DNA from: Streptomyces sp. NBC_01571
Lineage (GTDB): Bacteria > Actinomycetota > Actinomycetes > Streptomycetales > Streptomycetaceae
Assembly (NCBI RefSeq): GCF_026339875.1
Contig: NZ_JAPEPZ010000001.1
Coordinates: forward strand, 682,001 to 746,000
Length of the DNA stretch: 64,000 nt
Direction of reading: 5' to 3'
Below the pieces are notes generated by a model. That model did not search any database and was not told the origin of the DNA. It was given only the letters and a program-made list of their open reading frames with translations. Shown here in pieces: positions 15,823-24,888 of this stretch (within the stretch, counting starts at the first letter, position 1; each line of letters opens with the position of its first letter). The position numbers and the translations under genes were made by a program.

Positions 15823-18800
15823 GTGATCAGTAGGAGGAACATCCTGGCGGGCGCGGCGGCCACGGTGGGTGCCGTGGTCTCCGGAGCCGGACCAGCCCTG
15901 GCCGCACCGTCCTCGTCCGCCGCGACGGGGGCCCGACACGGCGCCCCGCACGTCACGGTGCCGACCGTCGAGTACGTTCAGCACCCGTTGGGCATCGACG
16001 TGCAACACCCCCGGCTGAGCTGGCCGGTGGCCTCGGACGAGCCGGACATGCGCCAGAGCGCGTATCAGATCCGCGTCGCCTCCAGCGCCTCGGGCCTGTC
16101 GCACCCGGACGTCTGGGACAGCGGAAAGGTCGTCTCCGGCGACTCCGTCCTCGTCCCCTACGCGGGCCCCCGACTCGAGCCGCGGACACGCTACTTCTGG
16201 AGTGTGCGCGTGTGGGGCGCCGATGGCCGGGCCTCCGGCTGGAGCGAGCCGTCGTGGTGGGAGACCGGTCTCATGGACGCCGCGCAGTGGTCCGCGGAAT
16301 GGATCTCCGCGCCCCCGGTCCTCACCGACGCTCCGTCCCTCGAAGGCGGCGCCTGGATCTGGTTCCCCGAGGGCGACCCGGCCAACAGCGCCCCGGCGGC
16401 GACCCGTTGGTTCCGTCGTACGGTCGATCTGCCGGCCGGGATCACGGCGGCGACACTGGCCATCACCGCGGACAACGTCTACGCCGTGTCGGTGAACGGC
16501 ACCGAGGTGGCCCGCACCGACCTGGAGACGGACAACGAGGGCTGGCGCCGTCCGGCCGTCGTCGACGTGCTCGCCCAGCTGCGTTCCGGCCAGAACGTCC
16601 TCGCGATCGCGGCGACCAACGCGAGCGAGGGACCCGCCGGTCTGGTGGCCGTCCTCGCTCTCCACACCGCGTCCGGCGAGCAGCGGATCCTCACCGACGC
16701 CTCCTGGAAGTCGACGGACAAGGAGCCCGCCGGGGCCTGGCGCGACGCCGGTTTCGACGACAGCGCCTGGCCCGCGGCGAAGGAGGCGGCCGCGTGGGGA
16801 GCCGGACCGTGGGGCAGGGTCGTCCCCGCGTCGTACGCCGCCAACCAGCTGCGGCACGAGTTCAGGCTGCCCCGCAGGAAGGTCGCCCGCGCGCGCCTGT
16901 ACGCCACGGCTCTCGGCCTGTACGAAGCCCACCTCAACGGCCGCCGCGTGGGCCGCGACCACCTCGCCCCCGGGTGGACCGACTACCGCGAACGGGTCCA
17001 GTACCAGGCGTACGACGTCACCACGCTGCTGCGGTCGGGCGGCAACGCCCTCGGCGTGTACGTGGCGCCGGGCTGGTACGCCGGCAACGTCGGCATGTTC
17101 GGGCCCCACCAGTACGGTGAACGTCCCGCGCTGCTGGCCCAGTTGGAGGTCGAGTACGCCGACGGGACGAGCGAGCGGATCACCTCGGGCGCGGACTGGC
17201 GGGCCGCCTCCGGACCGATCGTCGCCGCCGACCTGCTGGGCGGCGAGACGTACGACGCGCGCAAGGAGACCGCCGGCTGGACCTCTCCCGGCTTCGACGA
17301 CCGGGCCTGGCTCGCCGTCCGCGGCGCGGGCGACGCCGCTCCCGCCCGGATCGTCGCGCAGGTGGACGGCCCGGTCCGGGTGGCCGAGGAACTCGCGGTC
17401 AAGAAGGTGACCGAACCCCAGCCGGGCGTCTTCGTCCTCGACCTGGGCCAGAACATGGTCGGCTCCGTACGGCTGCGGGTCTCCGGCAAGGCGGGGACGA
17501 CCGTACGTCTGCGGCACGCCGAGGTCCTCAACCCGGACGGCACCCTCTACACCGCCAACCTGCGAACCGCCGCGGCCACCGACTCGTACACCCTCAAGGG
17601 CGGCGGCGAGGAGACGTACGAGCCCCGCTTCACCTTCCACGGGTTCCGCTACGTCGAGCTGACCGGATTCCCCGGTACTCCCTCGGCGAAGGCCGTGACG
17701 GGACGGGTCATGCACACGTCCGCCCCGTTCACCTTCGAGTTCGAGACGAACGTCCCGATGCTCAACCAGCTGCACAGCAACATCACCTGGGGTCAGCGCG
17801 GCAACTTCCTCTCCGTCCCGACGGACACACCCGCGCGCGACGAGCGGCTGGGCTGGACCGGTGACATCAACGTCTTCGCGCCGACCGCGGCCTACACGAT
17901 GGAGTCGGCCCGTTTCCTCAGCAAGTGGCTCGTCGACCTCCGCGACGGGCAGACCTCGGACGGCGCGTTCACGGACGTGGCGCCCATGGTCGGCACGGTC
18001 GGCAACGGCGTCGCGGGCTGGGGCGACGCGGGCGTCACGGTTCCCTGGTCCCTGTACCAGGCGTACGGGGACCGGCAAGTGCTGGAGGACGCCTGGCCGT
18101 CCGTCCGGTCCTGGCTGAAGTACCTCGAGAAGAACAGTGACAGCCTGTTGCGGCCGGCCAGTGGATACGGCGACTGGCTGAACGTCGGCGACGAGACGCC
18201 GAAGGACGTCATCGCCACCGCGTACTTCGCGCACAGTGCCGACCTCGCGTCCCGGATCGCCCGGGAGATCGGCGAGGACGACGCCCCCTGGCTCGATCTC
18301 TTCGGCCGGATACGCGAGGCGTTCCGGAACGCCTACGTCACCGCCGACGGCAGGGTGAAGGGTGACACGCAGACGGCGTATGTCCTCGCCCTGTCGATGA
18401 ACCTGCTGCCGGACGCGCTGAGAACAGCCGCGGCCGACCGTCTCGTCGCCCTGATCGAGGCCAAGGACTGGCATCTGTCGACGGGCTTCCTCGGTACGCC
18501 CCGGCTGCTTCCCGTCCTCACCGACACCGGGCACACCGACGTCGCCTACCGGCTGCTGCAGCAGCGCTCCTTCCCCAGCTGGGGCTATCAGATCGACCAG
18601 GGCTCCACCACGATGTGGGAACGCTGGGACTCCATCAAGCCCGACGGAAGCTTCCAGACCCCGGACATGAACTCCTTCAACCACTACGCCTACGGCTCGG
18701 TCGGCGAGTGGATGTACACGAACATCGCGGGCATCGCGGCGGGCCGGCCCGGGTACCGCGAGATCGTCGTACGGCCCCGCCCGGGCGGTGACGTCACCTC

Positions 18801-19029
18801 CGCCCGCGCCACGTTCACCTCGGTCTACGGCCCGGTCTCCACACAGTGGCGCACACGGTCCGGCCGCTTCGCCCTGACCTGCAGCGTGCCTCCCAACACG
18901 ACCGCGGAGGTGTGGATCCCCGCTGCCGACCGGCGGGCGGTCACCCACGACCACGGCACCTTCCTGCGCGAGGAGGACGGCTGCGCGGTGTACCGGGTCG
19001 GTTCCGGCACCCACCGCTTCAGCGCGTAG
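15823..19029 (+). CDS. Secreted alpha-L-rhamnosidase, GH78
   Basis: 1068 aa, GTG start behind GAGGGG. A Tat signal (ISRRNILAGAAATVGAVVSG) indicates folded export. Domain order fits GH78: an N-terminal beta-sandwich (YQIRVASS..., RYFWSVRVWGADG), the Bac_rhamnosid_N domain (about 330-500), a concanavalin-like domain, then an (alpha/alpha)6 barrel from about 640. DERLGWTGD near residue 674 carries the catalytic acid region and ERWDSIKPDGSF lies deeper in the barrel. A C-terminal beta-sandwich ends the protein. It releases terminal alpha-L-rhamnose from plant glycosides or rhamnogalacturonan. Alone in its transcript, with promoter, LacI-type operators and terminator. Confidence 0.93.
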   Translation: MISRRNILAGAAATVGAVVSGAGPALAAPSSSAATGARHGAPHVTVPTVEYVQHPLGIDVQHPRLSWPVASDEPDMRQSAYQIRVASSASGLSHPDVWDSGKVVSGDSVLVPYAGPRLEPRTRYFWSVRVWGADGRASGWSEPSWWETGLMDAAQWSAEWISAPPVLTDAPSLEGGAWIWFPEGDPANSAPAATRWFRRTVDLPAGITAATLAITADNVYAVSVNGTEVARTDLETDNEGWRRPAVVDVLAQLRSGQNVLAIAATNASEGPAGLVAVLALHTASGEQRILTDASWKSTDKEPAGAWRDAGFDDSAWPAAKEAAAWGAGPWGRVVPASYAANQLRHEFRLPRRKVARARLYATALGLYEAHLNGRRVGRDHLAPGWTDYRERVQYQAYDVTTLLRSGGNALGVYVAPGWYAGNVGMFGPHQYGERPALLAQLEVEYADGTSERITSGADWRAASGPIVAADLLGGETYDARKETAGWTSPGFDDRAWLAVRGAGDAAPARIVAQVDGPVRVAEELAVKKVTEPQPGVFVLDLGQNMVGSVRLRVSGKAGTTVRLRHAEVLNPDGTLYTANLRTAAATDSYTLKGGGEETYEPRFTFHGFRYVELTGFPGTPSAKAVTGRVMHTSAPFTFEFETNVPMLNQLHSNITWGQRGNFLSVPTDTPARDERLGWTGDINVFAPTAAYTMESARFLSKWLVDLRDGQTSDGAFTDVAPMVGTVGNGVAGWGDAGVTVPWSLYQAYGDRQVLEDAWPSVRSWLKYLEKNSDSLLRPASGYGDWLNVGDETPKDVIATAYFAHSADLASRIAREIGEDDAPWLDLFGRIREAFRNAYVTADGRVKGDTQTAYVLALSMNLLPDALRTAAADRLVALIEAKDWHLSTGFLGTPRLLPVLTDTGHTDVAYRLLQQRSFPSWGYQIDQGSTTMWERWDSIKPDGSFQTPDMNSFNHYAYGSVGEWMYTNIAGIAAGRPGYREIVVRPRPGGDVTSARATFTSVYGPVSTQWRTRSGRFALTCSVPPNTTAEVWIPAADRRAVTHDHGTFLREEDGCAVYRVGSGTHRFSA

Positions 19030-19069
19030 CGCGCGGGACCGGCCGCGCCGCGGACAAGGTGGCTCCGGC

Positions 19070-19105
19070 CCTTCACACCCCGGTCGATCGACCGGGGTGT
19101 GAAGG
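19070..19105 (+). terminator. 36-bp perfect palindrome terminator
   Basis: CCTTCACACCCCGGTCGA followed directly by its reverse complement, 40 nt after the rhamnosidase stop. RNA from either strand would fold into a strong hairpin. Confidence 0.85.
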
Positions 19106-19126
19106 GGTACGGGGAGGGCTCGGGGT

Positions 19127-19258
19127 CGTCGCACACAGGAACGGCACGTTGCCACCGAACGCCTGGTGTGTGCAGCTGAACCACTGGTCGCCGTTCCCGC
19201 GCATGCCCGCGACGCGGTCGGACTCGGTCAGGGTTCCGTCGAGGATGACCTGAGTCAT
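19127..19258 (-). pseudogene. IS5-like DDE transposase fragment
   Basis: Reading from an ATG at 19258: VILDGTLTESDRVAG, then FSCTHQAFGGNVPFLC. This matches the DDE_Tnp_4-type pattern in which the first catalytic Asp is in the D-G-T segment and is followed by a Gly-Gly-Asn-Val/Leu-Gln segment. Only about 44 residues survive before the frame runs into the palindrome. The ATG lies 3 nt after the TetR stop, so it could be translated by coupling as a short peptide. No terminal repeats were found. I infer a very old IS remnant. Confidence 0.65.
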
Positions 19259-19261
19259 GCC

Positions 19262-19879
19262 CTATCTGCGGTCGCGTCGGGCGACGGTGGTCGACCAACC
19301 CTGGTCGAGCAGGAGACAGGCCTGGTCGACGGCTGCGACGGGGTCGGGGCGGGAGTCGGCGAACGCGAGGATTTCGAGGGTGAACCGGGCGTAGGCGGCG
19401 CAGACGAGGTCGCCGTGCGGCAGCCCTGTCTGGTCGGCGAGAGCGCGGGCCAGAGCGTGTTCATGGCGCAGCCACATCGTGCGGGAGTACTCGCGCAGCG
19501 CCGGGGTCTCCTGGACGAGCCGCTGGAAGTCGGCGAAGCGGGGGTCCCTGGTGTGGGCCGAGTCGACGAAGCCGGTGAGGTGGGCGCGCAGAGCCTGGGG
19601 GACGGTCTGACCTGGTGGTCGGTCGGTGACCGCGCGGACCAGGGCGGCCTCGTTGCGGGCGTCCTCATCGAAGACCAGGGCCTCTTTGCCTCGGGGGAAG
19701 TAGTTGAACAGGGTCGACACTGACACGTCGGCGCCCTCGGCGATCTCGCGGACGCCCACCTGCTCGTAACCACGTTCCAGGAACAGTCGCAGCGCCGTGT
19801 CGGCGATCGCCTGGCGAGTGGCGGCTTTCTTGCGTTCGCGCCGCCCGCCCGTTCCTGCGCGGTCGATCGTCTCTGCCAT
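19262..19879 (-). CDS. TetR family regulator of the TetX-like gene
   Basis: 205 aa, ATG at 19879 (MAETIDRAG). The HTH domain runs from about 15 to 65 (RKKAATRQAIADTALRLFLE, VREIAEGADVSVSTLFNYFP). The C-terminal helical domain has TRDPRFADFQRLVQETPALREY. It diverges from the FAD monooxygenase at 20013, across a 133-bp space with A/T-rich sequence (aacttggaatggttgtatgtttgtat), the likely operator. TetR control of a TetX-like enzyme implies induction by a small aromatic compound; the ligand is unknown. Confidence 0.9.
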   Translation of the reverse strand: MAETIDRAGTGGRRERKKAATRQAIADTALRLFLERGYEQVGVREIAEGADVSVSTLFNYFPRGKEALVFDEDARNEAALVRAVTDRPPGQTVPQALRAHLTGFVDSAHTRDPRFADFQRLVQETPALREYSRTMWLRHEHALARALADQTGLPHGDLVCAAYARFTLEILAFADSRPDPVAAVDQACLLLDQGWSTTVARRDRR

Positions 19880-20012
19880 GTCTTCAACCCTACCCGGCGT
19901 CGAGCAAACTTGGAATGGTTGTATGTTTGTATCGGTTGCAAAAAATGGCGGTGCCTGACGGGTCCGCGGCACAGGGCCGCGCCCATGATCCGGCGCCGGC
20001 GAGAGGAACACC

Positions 20013-21156
20013 ATGAACCACGTAGCACCCGCCCAGGCCAGGATCAGCATCATCGGCGCCGGACCCGGCGGGCTGACCTGCGCCCATCCTCCAGCGACAC
20101 GGCATCGCGGTCACCGTCCACGACCGCGCACCGGGTCCCGACGCCCGCGATCAGGGCGGCACCCTGGACCTGCACGCCGACAACGGCCAGATCGCCCTGC
20201 GCGAGGCGGGCCTGCTCGAGGAGTTCTTCGAGCTGGCCCGCCCCGAAGGGCAGGAGATGCGGCAGATGGACCCGACCGGCACGATCACGTCCCACACGGT
20301 CCCGGAGGCCGACGAGCTCTTCAAGCCGGAAATCGACCGCGGCCAGCTGCGCGACCTGCTGCTCGACTCCCTGCAGCCGCGAACCGTGCACTGGGGACAA
20401 GCCCTTGACACGATCAGCGGCCCCGCCGACGGGCCCCGACACCTGCACTTCACCGACGGCACGACCATCGAGACCGATCTGGTCATCGGCGCCGACGGCG
20501 CCTTCTCCCGGGTACGCCCGGCCGTGTCCCCCGCCGTCCCCGAGTACACAGGGGTGAGCTTTCTGGAGGCCTGGTTCTCCGACGTCGAGAACCGCCACCC
20601 CGACATTGCCGAGCTGGTCGGCCCGGGCGGCGCCCATGCCGCTGACGGCGATCGCGGCCTCTTCGCCCAGCGCAACAGCGGAGAACACATCCGCGTCTAC
20701 ATCATCCAGCGAGTCCCGGTCGACTGGATCAGCCGGAGCGGCCTGACCACCGACGACACCGACGGCATCCGCGCCCTGCTCCTCGACAGGTACGCCAACT
20801 GGTCGCCCCGGATGCGCCAGATGATCACCGACAACGACGGCCTCTACGTCGACCGCCCGATCTTCGCCCTGCCCGTCCCGCACACCTGGGAGCACGACCC
20901 GACCGTGACCCTGCTGGGCGACGCCGCCCACCTCATGCCCCCGCTCGGCGTCGGCGTCAACCTCGCCATGCTCGACGCCGGCGAACTCGCCCTCGCCCTC
21001 GCCGACTCCGCCACCGTCGACGACGCCGTCCGGACCTACGAGAAGACCATGCTCCCCCGTTCCACCGGAACGGCAAGGATCCTCGAAGGCGGCGCCGAGC
21101 ACCTGCTGTCCGCCGACATCCCCGACTTCGGCGAGGACCACGACGCCCAACCCTGA
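20013..21156 (+). pseudogene. TetX-like FAD-dependent monooxygenase, frameshifted near the N-terminus
   Basis: The first 24 codons (MNHVAPAQARISIIGAGPGG, the FAD dinucleotide fold) read in one frame. From 20086 the homologous sequence continues in another frame: ILQRHGIAVTVHDRAPG, GGTLDLHADNGQIALREAGL. The shift is at 20085 and equals loss of 2 nt. Downstream, LVIGADGAFSRVR and the second FAD motif GDAAHLMPPLGVGVN are intact. GGTLDLH and the overall order match the TetX/tetracycline-destructase branch of group A flavoprotein monooxygenases. As given it would not make the full enzyme; it could be a real mutation or a sequencing error. An ATG at 20257 could make an FAD-less fragment. Confidence 0.85.
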
Positions 21157-21801
21157 GCCCCCGTCCGCGGGAACAAGCGCACCCCGGAGAAACCATCGGG
21201 CGGTCAAGCCGCGGGACTGAGTGGTTGGTCCGGATCGGCGACATCGCCCGCGCCGCCGTCGTCCTCAACGGTCGACGGAAGGGACAGTCAACCCTTCGGC
21301 GCCCGGCGCCCTTCGCAGGATTCCGAGTTCTCCACCGTGGGGCTGTGTTCATCGGGGCGTCGACGCACACCTCGCATCGGCGACGGGGCGGACGAGCGCC
21401 TGGCGTTCCAGGCGTCCTCCTCACCGTGGTGGCGCGTGGAGTGATCCCGGAGCCCCAGCCGAGACCAAGCACTGAGCAGTCACCGAGATCGATGGCGCCG
21501 GCCGGGAGCCGGTGTTTCCAACCGGCTCGGTTGAATCGGTGGAAGTCGGTCTGGGCGTCGCCGGAGACCATTCGCAGGAAGGGAACTCGGCGGCAGCGGG
21601 GGCCTCTTGTTCCCCAGAGTCTCGACGAGACCGTTCGTCCCGGCGAACCCGGCGAACACGCCGAACCCGCTCCCCCGGGGACCACTCGGAGGTCGAGTAG
21701 CCGTCCACCCCGCACACAAATAGCCTGGTACCAGACGTTCCGACCGGTCTGGGCGCCACGCGCACCGCAGGGGGATGCCTTCTCGTCAGGAGTCCAACGT
21801 G
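21157..21801. other. Region without a recognisable gene
   Basis: Frames on both strands are open but give low-complexity products without ribosome sites or domain patterns. The A/T-rich stretch near 21715-21740 (acacaaatagcctggtacc) probably holds the promoter for the secreted protein at 21802. Confidence 0.4.
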
Positions 21802-22260
21802 ATGTCCACGCCCCGCTCGCACACGGCCCGCGCGCTCGCCGCGGGTGTCCTGTCCGCCGCTCTGCTGTCGGCCGGCACGGCCGGCGCCTTCGCCGCCGGA
21901 CAGGCCGCCGCCTCGAACCCCGCTCTCACCAGAACCAGTAGTACGAAGGCCACACCGTCCGACAAGAGCTCGATCACCATCAAGGCCGACAAGACTCAGG
22001 TGAGGGCGGGAGAGTCGGTCACCTTCACCGGCCACTCCAAGGGCCTGAAGATCCACACCAAGGTGACGCTCCAGCACAAGAAGGACGGCAAGTGGAACTC
22101 GCTGAAGGCGAGCACCACAATCAAGAACGGCAGCGGGTACACCCTGAAAGCCAAGCTCAACGCCAAGGGCAAGGAACAGCTGCGCGTCAAGGCGGGCAAG
22201 ACCGTCTCACCGGCTGTCACCGTCACCGTCACCGTCACCGTCAGCAACCCGGTCCGATAG
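21802..22260 (+). CDS. Secreted Ig-like beta-sandwich protein
   Basis: 152 aa, ATG at 21802 behind AGGAG; GTG one codon earlier is possible. A signal peptide (HTARALAAGVLSAALLSAGT...) ends near AFAAGQAAA. The mature part is Lys/Thr-rich with alternating beta-strand pattern (SITIKADKTQVRAGESVTFT, TKVTLQHKKDGKWNSLKAST), like bacterial Ig-like domains. The C-terminus is VTVTVTVTV, encoded by four repeats of a GTCACC hexamer. A cell-surface or extracellular role is likely; the ligand is unknown. Confidence 0.8.
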   Translation: MSTPRSHTARALAAGVLSAALLSAGTAGAFAAGQAAASNPALTRTSSTKATPSDKSSITIKADKTQVRAGESVTFTGHSKGLKIHTKVTLQHKKDGKWNSLKASTTIKNGSGYTLKAKLNAKGKEQLRVKAGKTVSPAVTVTVTVTVSNPVR

Positions 22261-22351
22261 CACCGTTCACTCCGCTGACCTATGATCCGAGGCGCCGATT
22301 CCCCCGCCGCGCTGCCGCAGTGCGCGCCGCCCGCGAAAAGTAGGTCTCCCC

Positions 22352-22992
22352 GTGACCAGGCTCGCCAGTACGCCGCCATGGCTCCTTGCCCGCTTCGCAC
22401 AGGGCGCGATAGCCGTCGCAGGTGTCGCGGAGGTGTTCCGGGCAGTGACTGTCCGGGCCCACCACCTGCATCCCTCGGACGCTCCGTCGAGGGACTCGGG
22501 TCGATGGTGTTCGTCTATGTCATGACGGGGACGTTCGCCGTCTTCCTGACGTGGTTCAGCCGCTGCTGGGCGAACGCGCGGGCACTCTCGTCCGAAACCG
22601 GAACCGGAACCGGAACGGGCACGGGCACCGCCATGGGGGCCGTCACCGGGTCCGGCACCTGGGCCGTGGTCGCCTGGCTCGTCCCGGTGGTCAACCTGTG
22701 GGCCCCGCGCCGACTCGTTCTCGCCGTGGACCACGCGAATGCCGCGCGCGGGGCCGATCGGGGACGAAACGATCTCCTGGTGAACGTCTGGTGGTCGGCC
22801 TGGACCGGGTACGCGGTGGTCACCGCGATCTCGCAGACCGGTCAGGGAACCTCGATGCCCCTCCTCGTCGCTTCGGGAGCGCTCGACATCGCCGCGGCGG
22901 TCCTCGCGATCCTCGTCATCCAGCGCATCACCGCGGGACAGCGCGCCGCGCTCCGGGCCGACTCGGCCGTCGAACCACTCACCCCCGCCTGA
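22352..22992 (+). pseudogene. DUF4328 membrane protein with a frameshift
   Basis: From a GTG at 22352 the first frame reads LLARFAQGAIAVAGVAEVFRAVTVR. At 22498-22500 the sequence must shift to continue as SMVFVYVMTGTFAVFLTWF, consistent with loss of one G from a G run. Later blocks WAVVAWLVPVVNLWAPRRLV, WWSAWTGYAVVTAISQ and SGALDIAAAVLAILVIQRIT give the DUF4328 four-helix membrane pattern. Unless the missing base is a sequencing error, the gene is broken. GACCGGAACCGG-type repeats encode a Thr-Gly stretch near 22600. Confidence 0.75.
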
Positions 22993-23558
22993 CCGCACCG
23001 GCGACGATCGCGCCGGTGGGTCACGGGGCCGCGAGGCGCCGGTCGGCGCGTCGTGCCGAAGTCCTGGGTCCAGTAGCTGCCGGGCTGCGCGAGGCCGACG
23101 CCGATCTCCCTGAACGCGCACGTCAGGATGTTGTGTCGGTGGCCGGGGCTGGACATCCAGGCCGCCATGACCGCCGCGGAAGTGGCGTATCCGTAGGCGA
23201 CGTTCTCGTCGTACGCACTCCAGTCGTAACCGGCACGCGTGATCCGCCGGCCAGGACCAGAACCGTCGGATCCCCTGCGCGACATGTTCCGGTGGCGCGC
23301 CATGTCCGCACTGTGGTGTCGCGCGGCCTTCGAGAGCTTCGCGTTCAGGGCCACCGGGGAGCAACCGGCCCTGTGACGGGCTCTGTTGACCAGGGCCACG
23401 AGGTGAGCCACGGCCACGTGAGCCGGGGCCGCCGCGCCAGGGGCGCTCAGGGGCGCTCCACCCCTGGCCCCCGGGGCGGACGGTATCGCCAGCGCGCTCA
23501 GCGCGATCGCGGCGATGGCCGCCGTCCGGTGGCGCGACTTCCTGCGGTACTTCCTCAA
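22842..23558 (-). CDS. Secreted CAP-superfamily protein
   Basis: 238 aa from a TTG at 23558 behind GAGG. Signal peptide RTAAIAAIALSALAIPSAPG. The CAP (SCP/PR-1) domain starts near HVAVAHLVALVNRARHRAGC and shows the expected motifs: HSADMARHRNMSRRG, YDENVAYGY, MSSPGHRHNILTCAF and SYWTQDFG. In family members the protein stops shortly after this last motif. Here the frame continues about 65 residues of low-quality sequence, antisense to the DUF4328 gene, so the true stop may have been lost near 23040. CAP proteins are extracellular; activity is unknown. Confidence 0.8.
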   Translation of the reverse strand: MRKYRRKSRHRTAAIAAIALSALAIPSAPGARGGAPLSAPGAAAPAHVAVAHLVALVNRARHRAGCSPVALNAKLSKAARHHSADMARHRNMSRRGSDGSGPGRRITRAGYDWSAYDENVAYGYATSAAVMAAWMSSPGHRHNILTCAFREIGVGLAQPGSYWTQDFGTTRRPAPRGPVTHRRDRRRCGQAGVSGSTAESARSAARCPAVMRWMTRIARTAAAMSSAPEATRRGIEVP

Positions 23559-24039
23559 ACGGACCTCGCCGGGTGGTCACGGGGCGTCTCCCGGCGAGAT
23601 CTGCGCCGCGTGGACGCCGTGTCCGAGCCGCGGGGACACCTGGTGGGACGTGCTGGTCGGAACCTGTGGGAGTGAGGGTGACGAGCATCAGCACTACCCG
23701 CCCCCGTGGCGCACGGCGACGTCGGCATCGGGTGCGCTGGTGCGCGGGCCCGGCTCGCGGGAGCGTGACGCCGACGGGGGCATCCAAAGGACGCCCTGTA
23801 CACGCGACGAGGAGCGTGATCCGGTACAGCCGGCCAACCTGGGCGGAACACAGGCCTGTTGAGGAATCACGGCGCCGGGAGGCCTCTGCGGCGCCGCGGG
23901 TTCTCATCGAGGAGGACGCGCGGTCACCGCGTCCCCGACGGCACGGGGTGGAGCGTGGCCGGGGTGAAGTCCGGTCGGCCGGCCGGTCGGAGGCGGGACG
24001 CGAGGGAGGGGTGGCCCCCCTCGCAGGCTCGCCCGGGTC
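23559..24039. other. Intergenic region, nothing recognised
   Basis: GC-rich sequence upstream of the CAP gene and downstream of terD. It probably holds the CAP promoter. No gene is supported on either strand. Confidence 0.4.
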
Positions 24040-24072
24040 GGGGGTGAGGACCGCTGCGCTGCCCTCACCCCC
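24040..24072 (-). terminator. Terminator after terD
   Basis: GGGGGTGAGG pairs with CCTCACCCCC around a 13-nt loop, 18 nt past the TerD stop. Confidence 0.7.
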
Positions 24073-24090
24073 GGCCCCGGGCGACGCCCG

Positions 24091-24666
24091 TCAGACGTTG
24101 ACGCCGAAGTCGGCGGCGATCCCGGCCAGACCGGAGGCGTACCCCTGACCCACGGCGCGGAACTTCCACTCCGCGCCGTTGCGGTACAGCTCTCCGAAGA
24201 CCATCGCGGTCTCCGTCGAGGCGTCCTCGGACAGGTCGTAGCGGGCGAGTTCGGTGCCGCCGGCCTGGTTGACCACCCGGATGAAGGCGTTACGGATCTG
24301 TCCGAAGCTCTGTCCGCGGGACTCGGCTTCGTGGATCGACACGGGGAAGACGATCCTGTCGACGTCGGCGGGTACGGCGGCGAGGTTCACCTTGACGCTC
24401 TCGTCGTCGCCCTCGCCCTCACCGGTCAGGTTGTCGCCGGTGTGCTCGACGGAACCGTCCGGGCTCTTCAGGTTGTTGTAGAAGACGAAGTGCTGGTCCG
24501 AGACGACCTTGCCCGACGCGTTCAACAGGAGCGCGGAGGCGTCCAGGTCGAAGTCGGCGCCGGTGGTGGTCCGAACGTCCCAGCCCAAGCCCACCAGCAC
24601 CGCGGTCAGACCCGGCGCCTCCTTGCTCAGCGAGACGTTGCCGCCCTTGCCCAGGGAAACACCCAT
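24091..24666 (-). CDS. terD: TerD family protein
   Basis: 191 aa, ATG at 24666 behind GGAGGGATCAGCC. The start [20 protein letters not shown] is the family signature, and [21 protein letters not shown] and [20 protein letters not shown] carry the acidic residues that bind Ca2+. [20 protein letters not shown] is the conserved C-terminal block. TerD proteins act in tellurite/stress response, and in Streptomyces they also influence calcium handling and differentiation. No other ter gene is adjacent, so a general stress role is more likely than a full tellurite-resistance operon. Confidence 0.95.
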   Translation of the reverse strand: MGVSLGKGGNVSLSKEAPGLTAVLVGLGWDVRTTTGADFDLDASALLLNASGKVVSDQHFVFYNNLKSPDGSVEHTGDNLTGEGEGDDESVKVNLAAVPADVDRIVFPVSIHEAESRGQSFGQIRNAFIRVVNQAGGTELARYDLSEDASTETAMVFGELYRNGAEWKFRAVGQGYASGLAGIAADFGVNV

Positions 24667-24888
24667 GGCTGATCCCTCCACGTAGTCGGTCGGTTCGGGC
24701 CCGCAGAACGGACCCGGTCAGAATCTACAACACTGTAGAAATCGCAGCTGGGGCAGCGTGTGCCACCGCGACGACAGTGCGGCAGCGAGAGACCCGAGGT
24801 GGCGGCCGGGTGTTGAACGCCGCACCGTCCGGGAGCGTAACTCCCTCGACAAATGCGTAGAGTTCAAGGCTCACGTGGCAGGACGGTC

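Noticed and set aside
15763..19155. 1130-codon open frame on the minus strand
   Set aside because: It is the antisense shadow of the GH78 rhamnosidase: low-complexity Gly/Arg/Val-rich, no domain pattern, no promoter or ribosome site.
22267..23907. 546-codon minus-strand frame
   Set aside because: It is antisense to the DUF4328 gene and out of frame with the CAP gene; it has no domain pattern.
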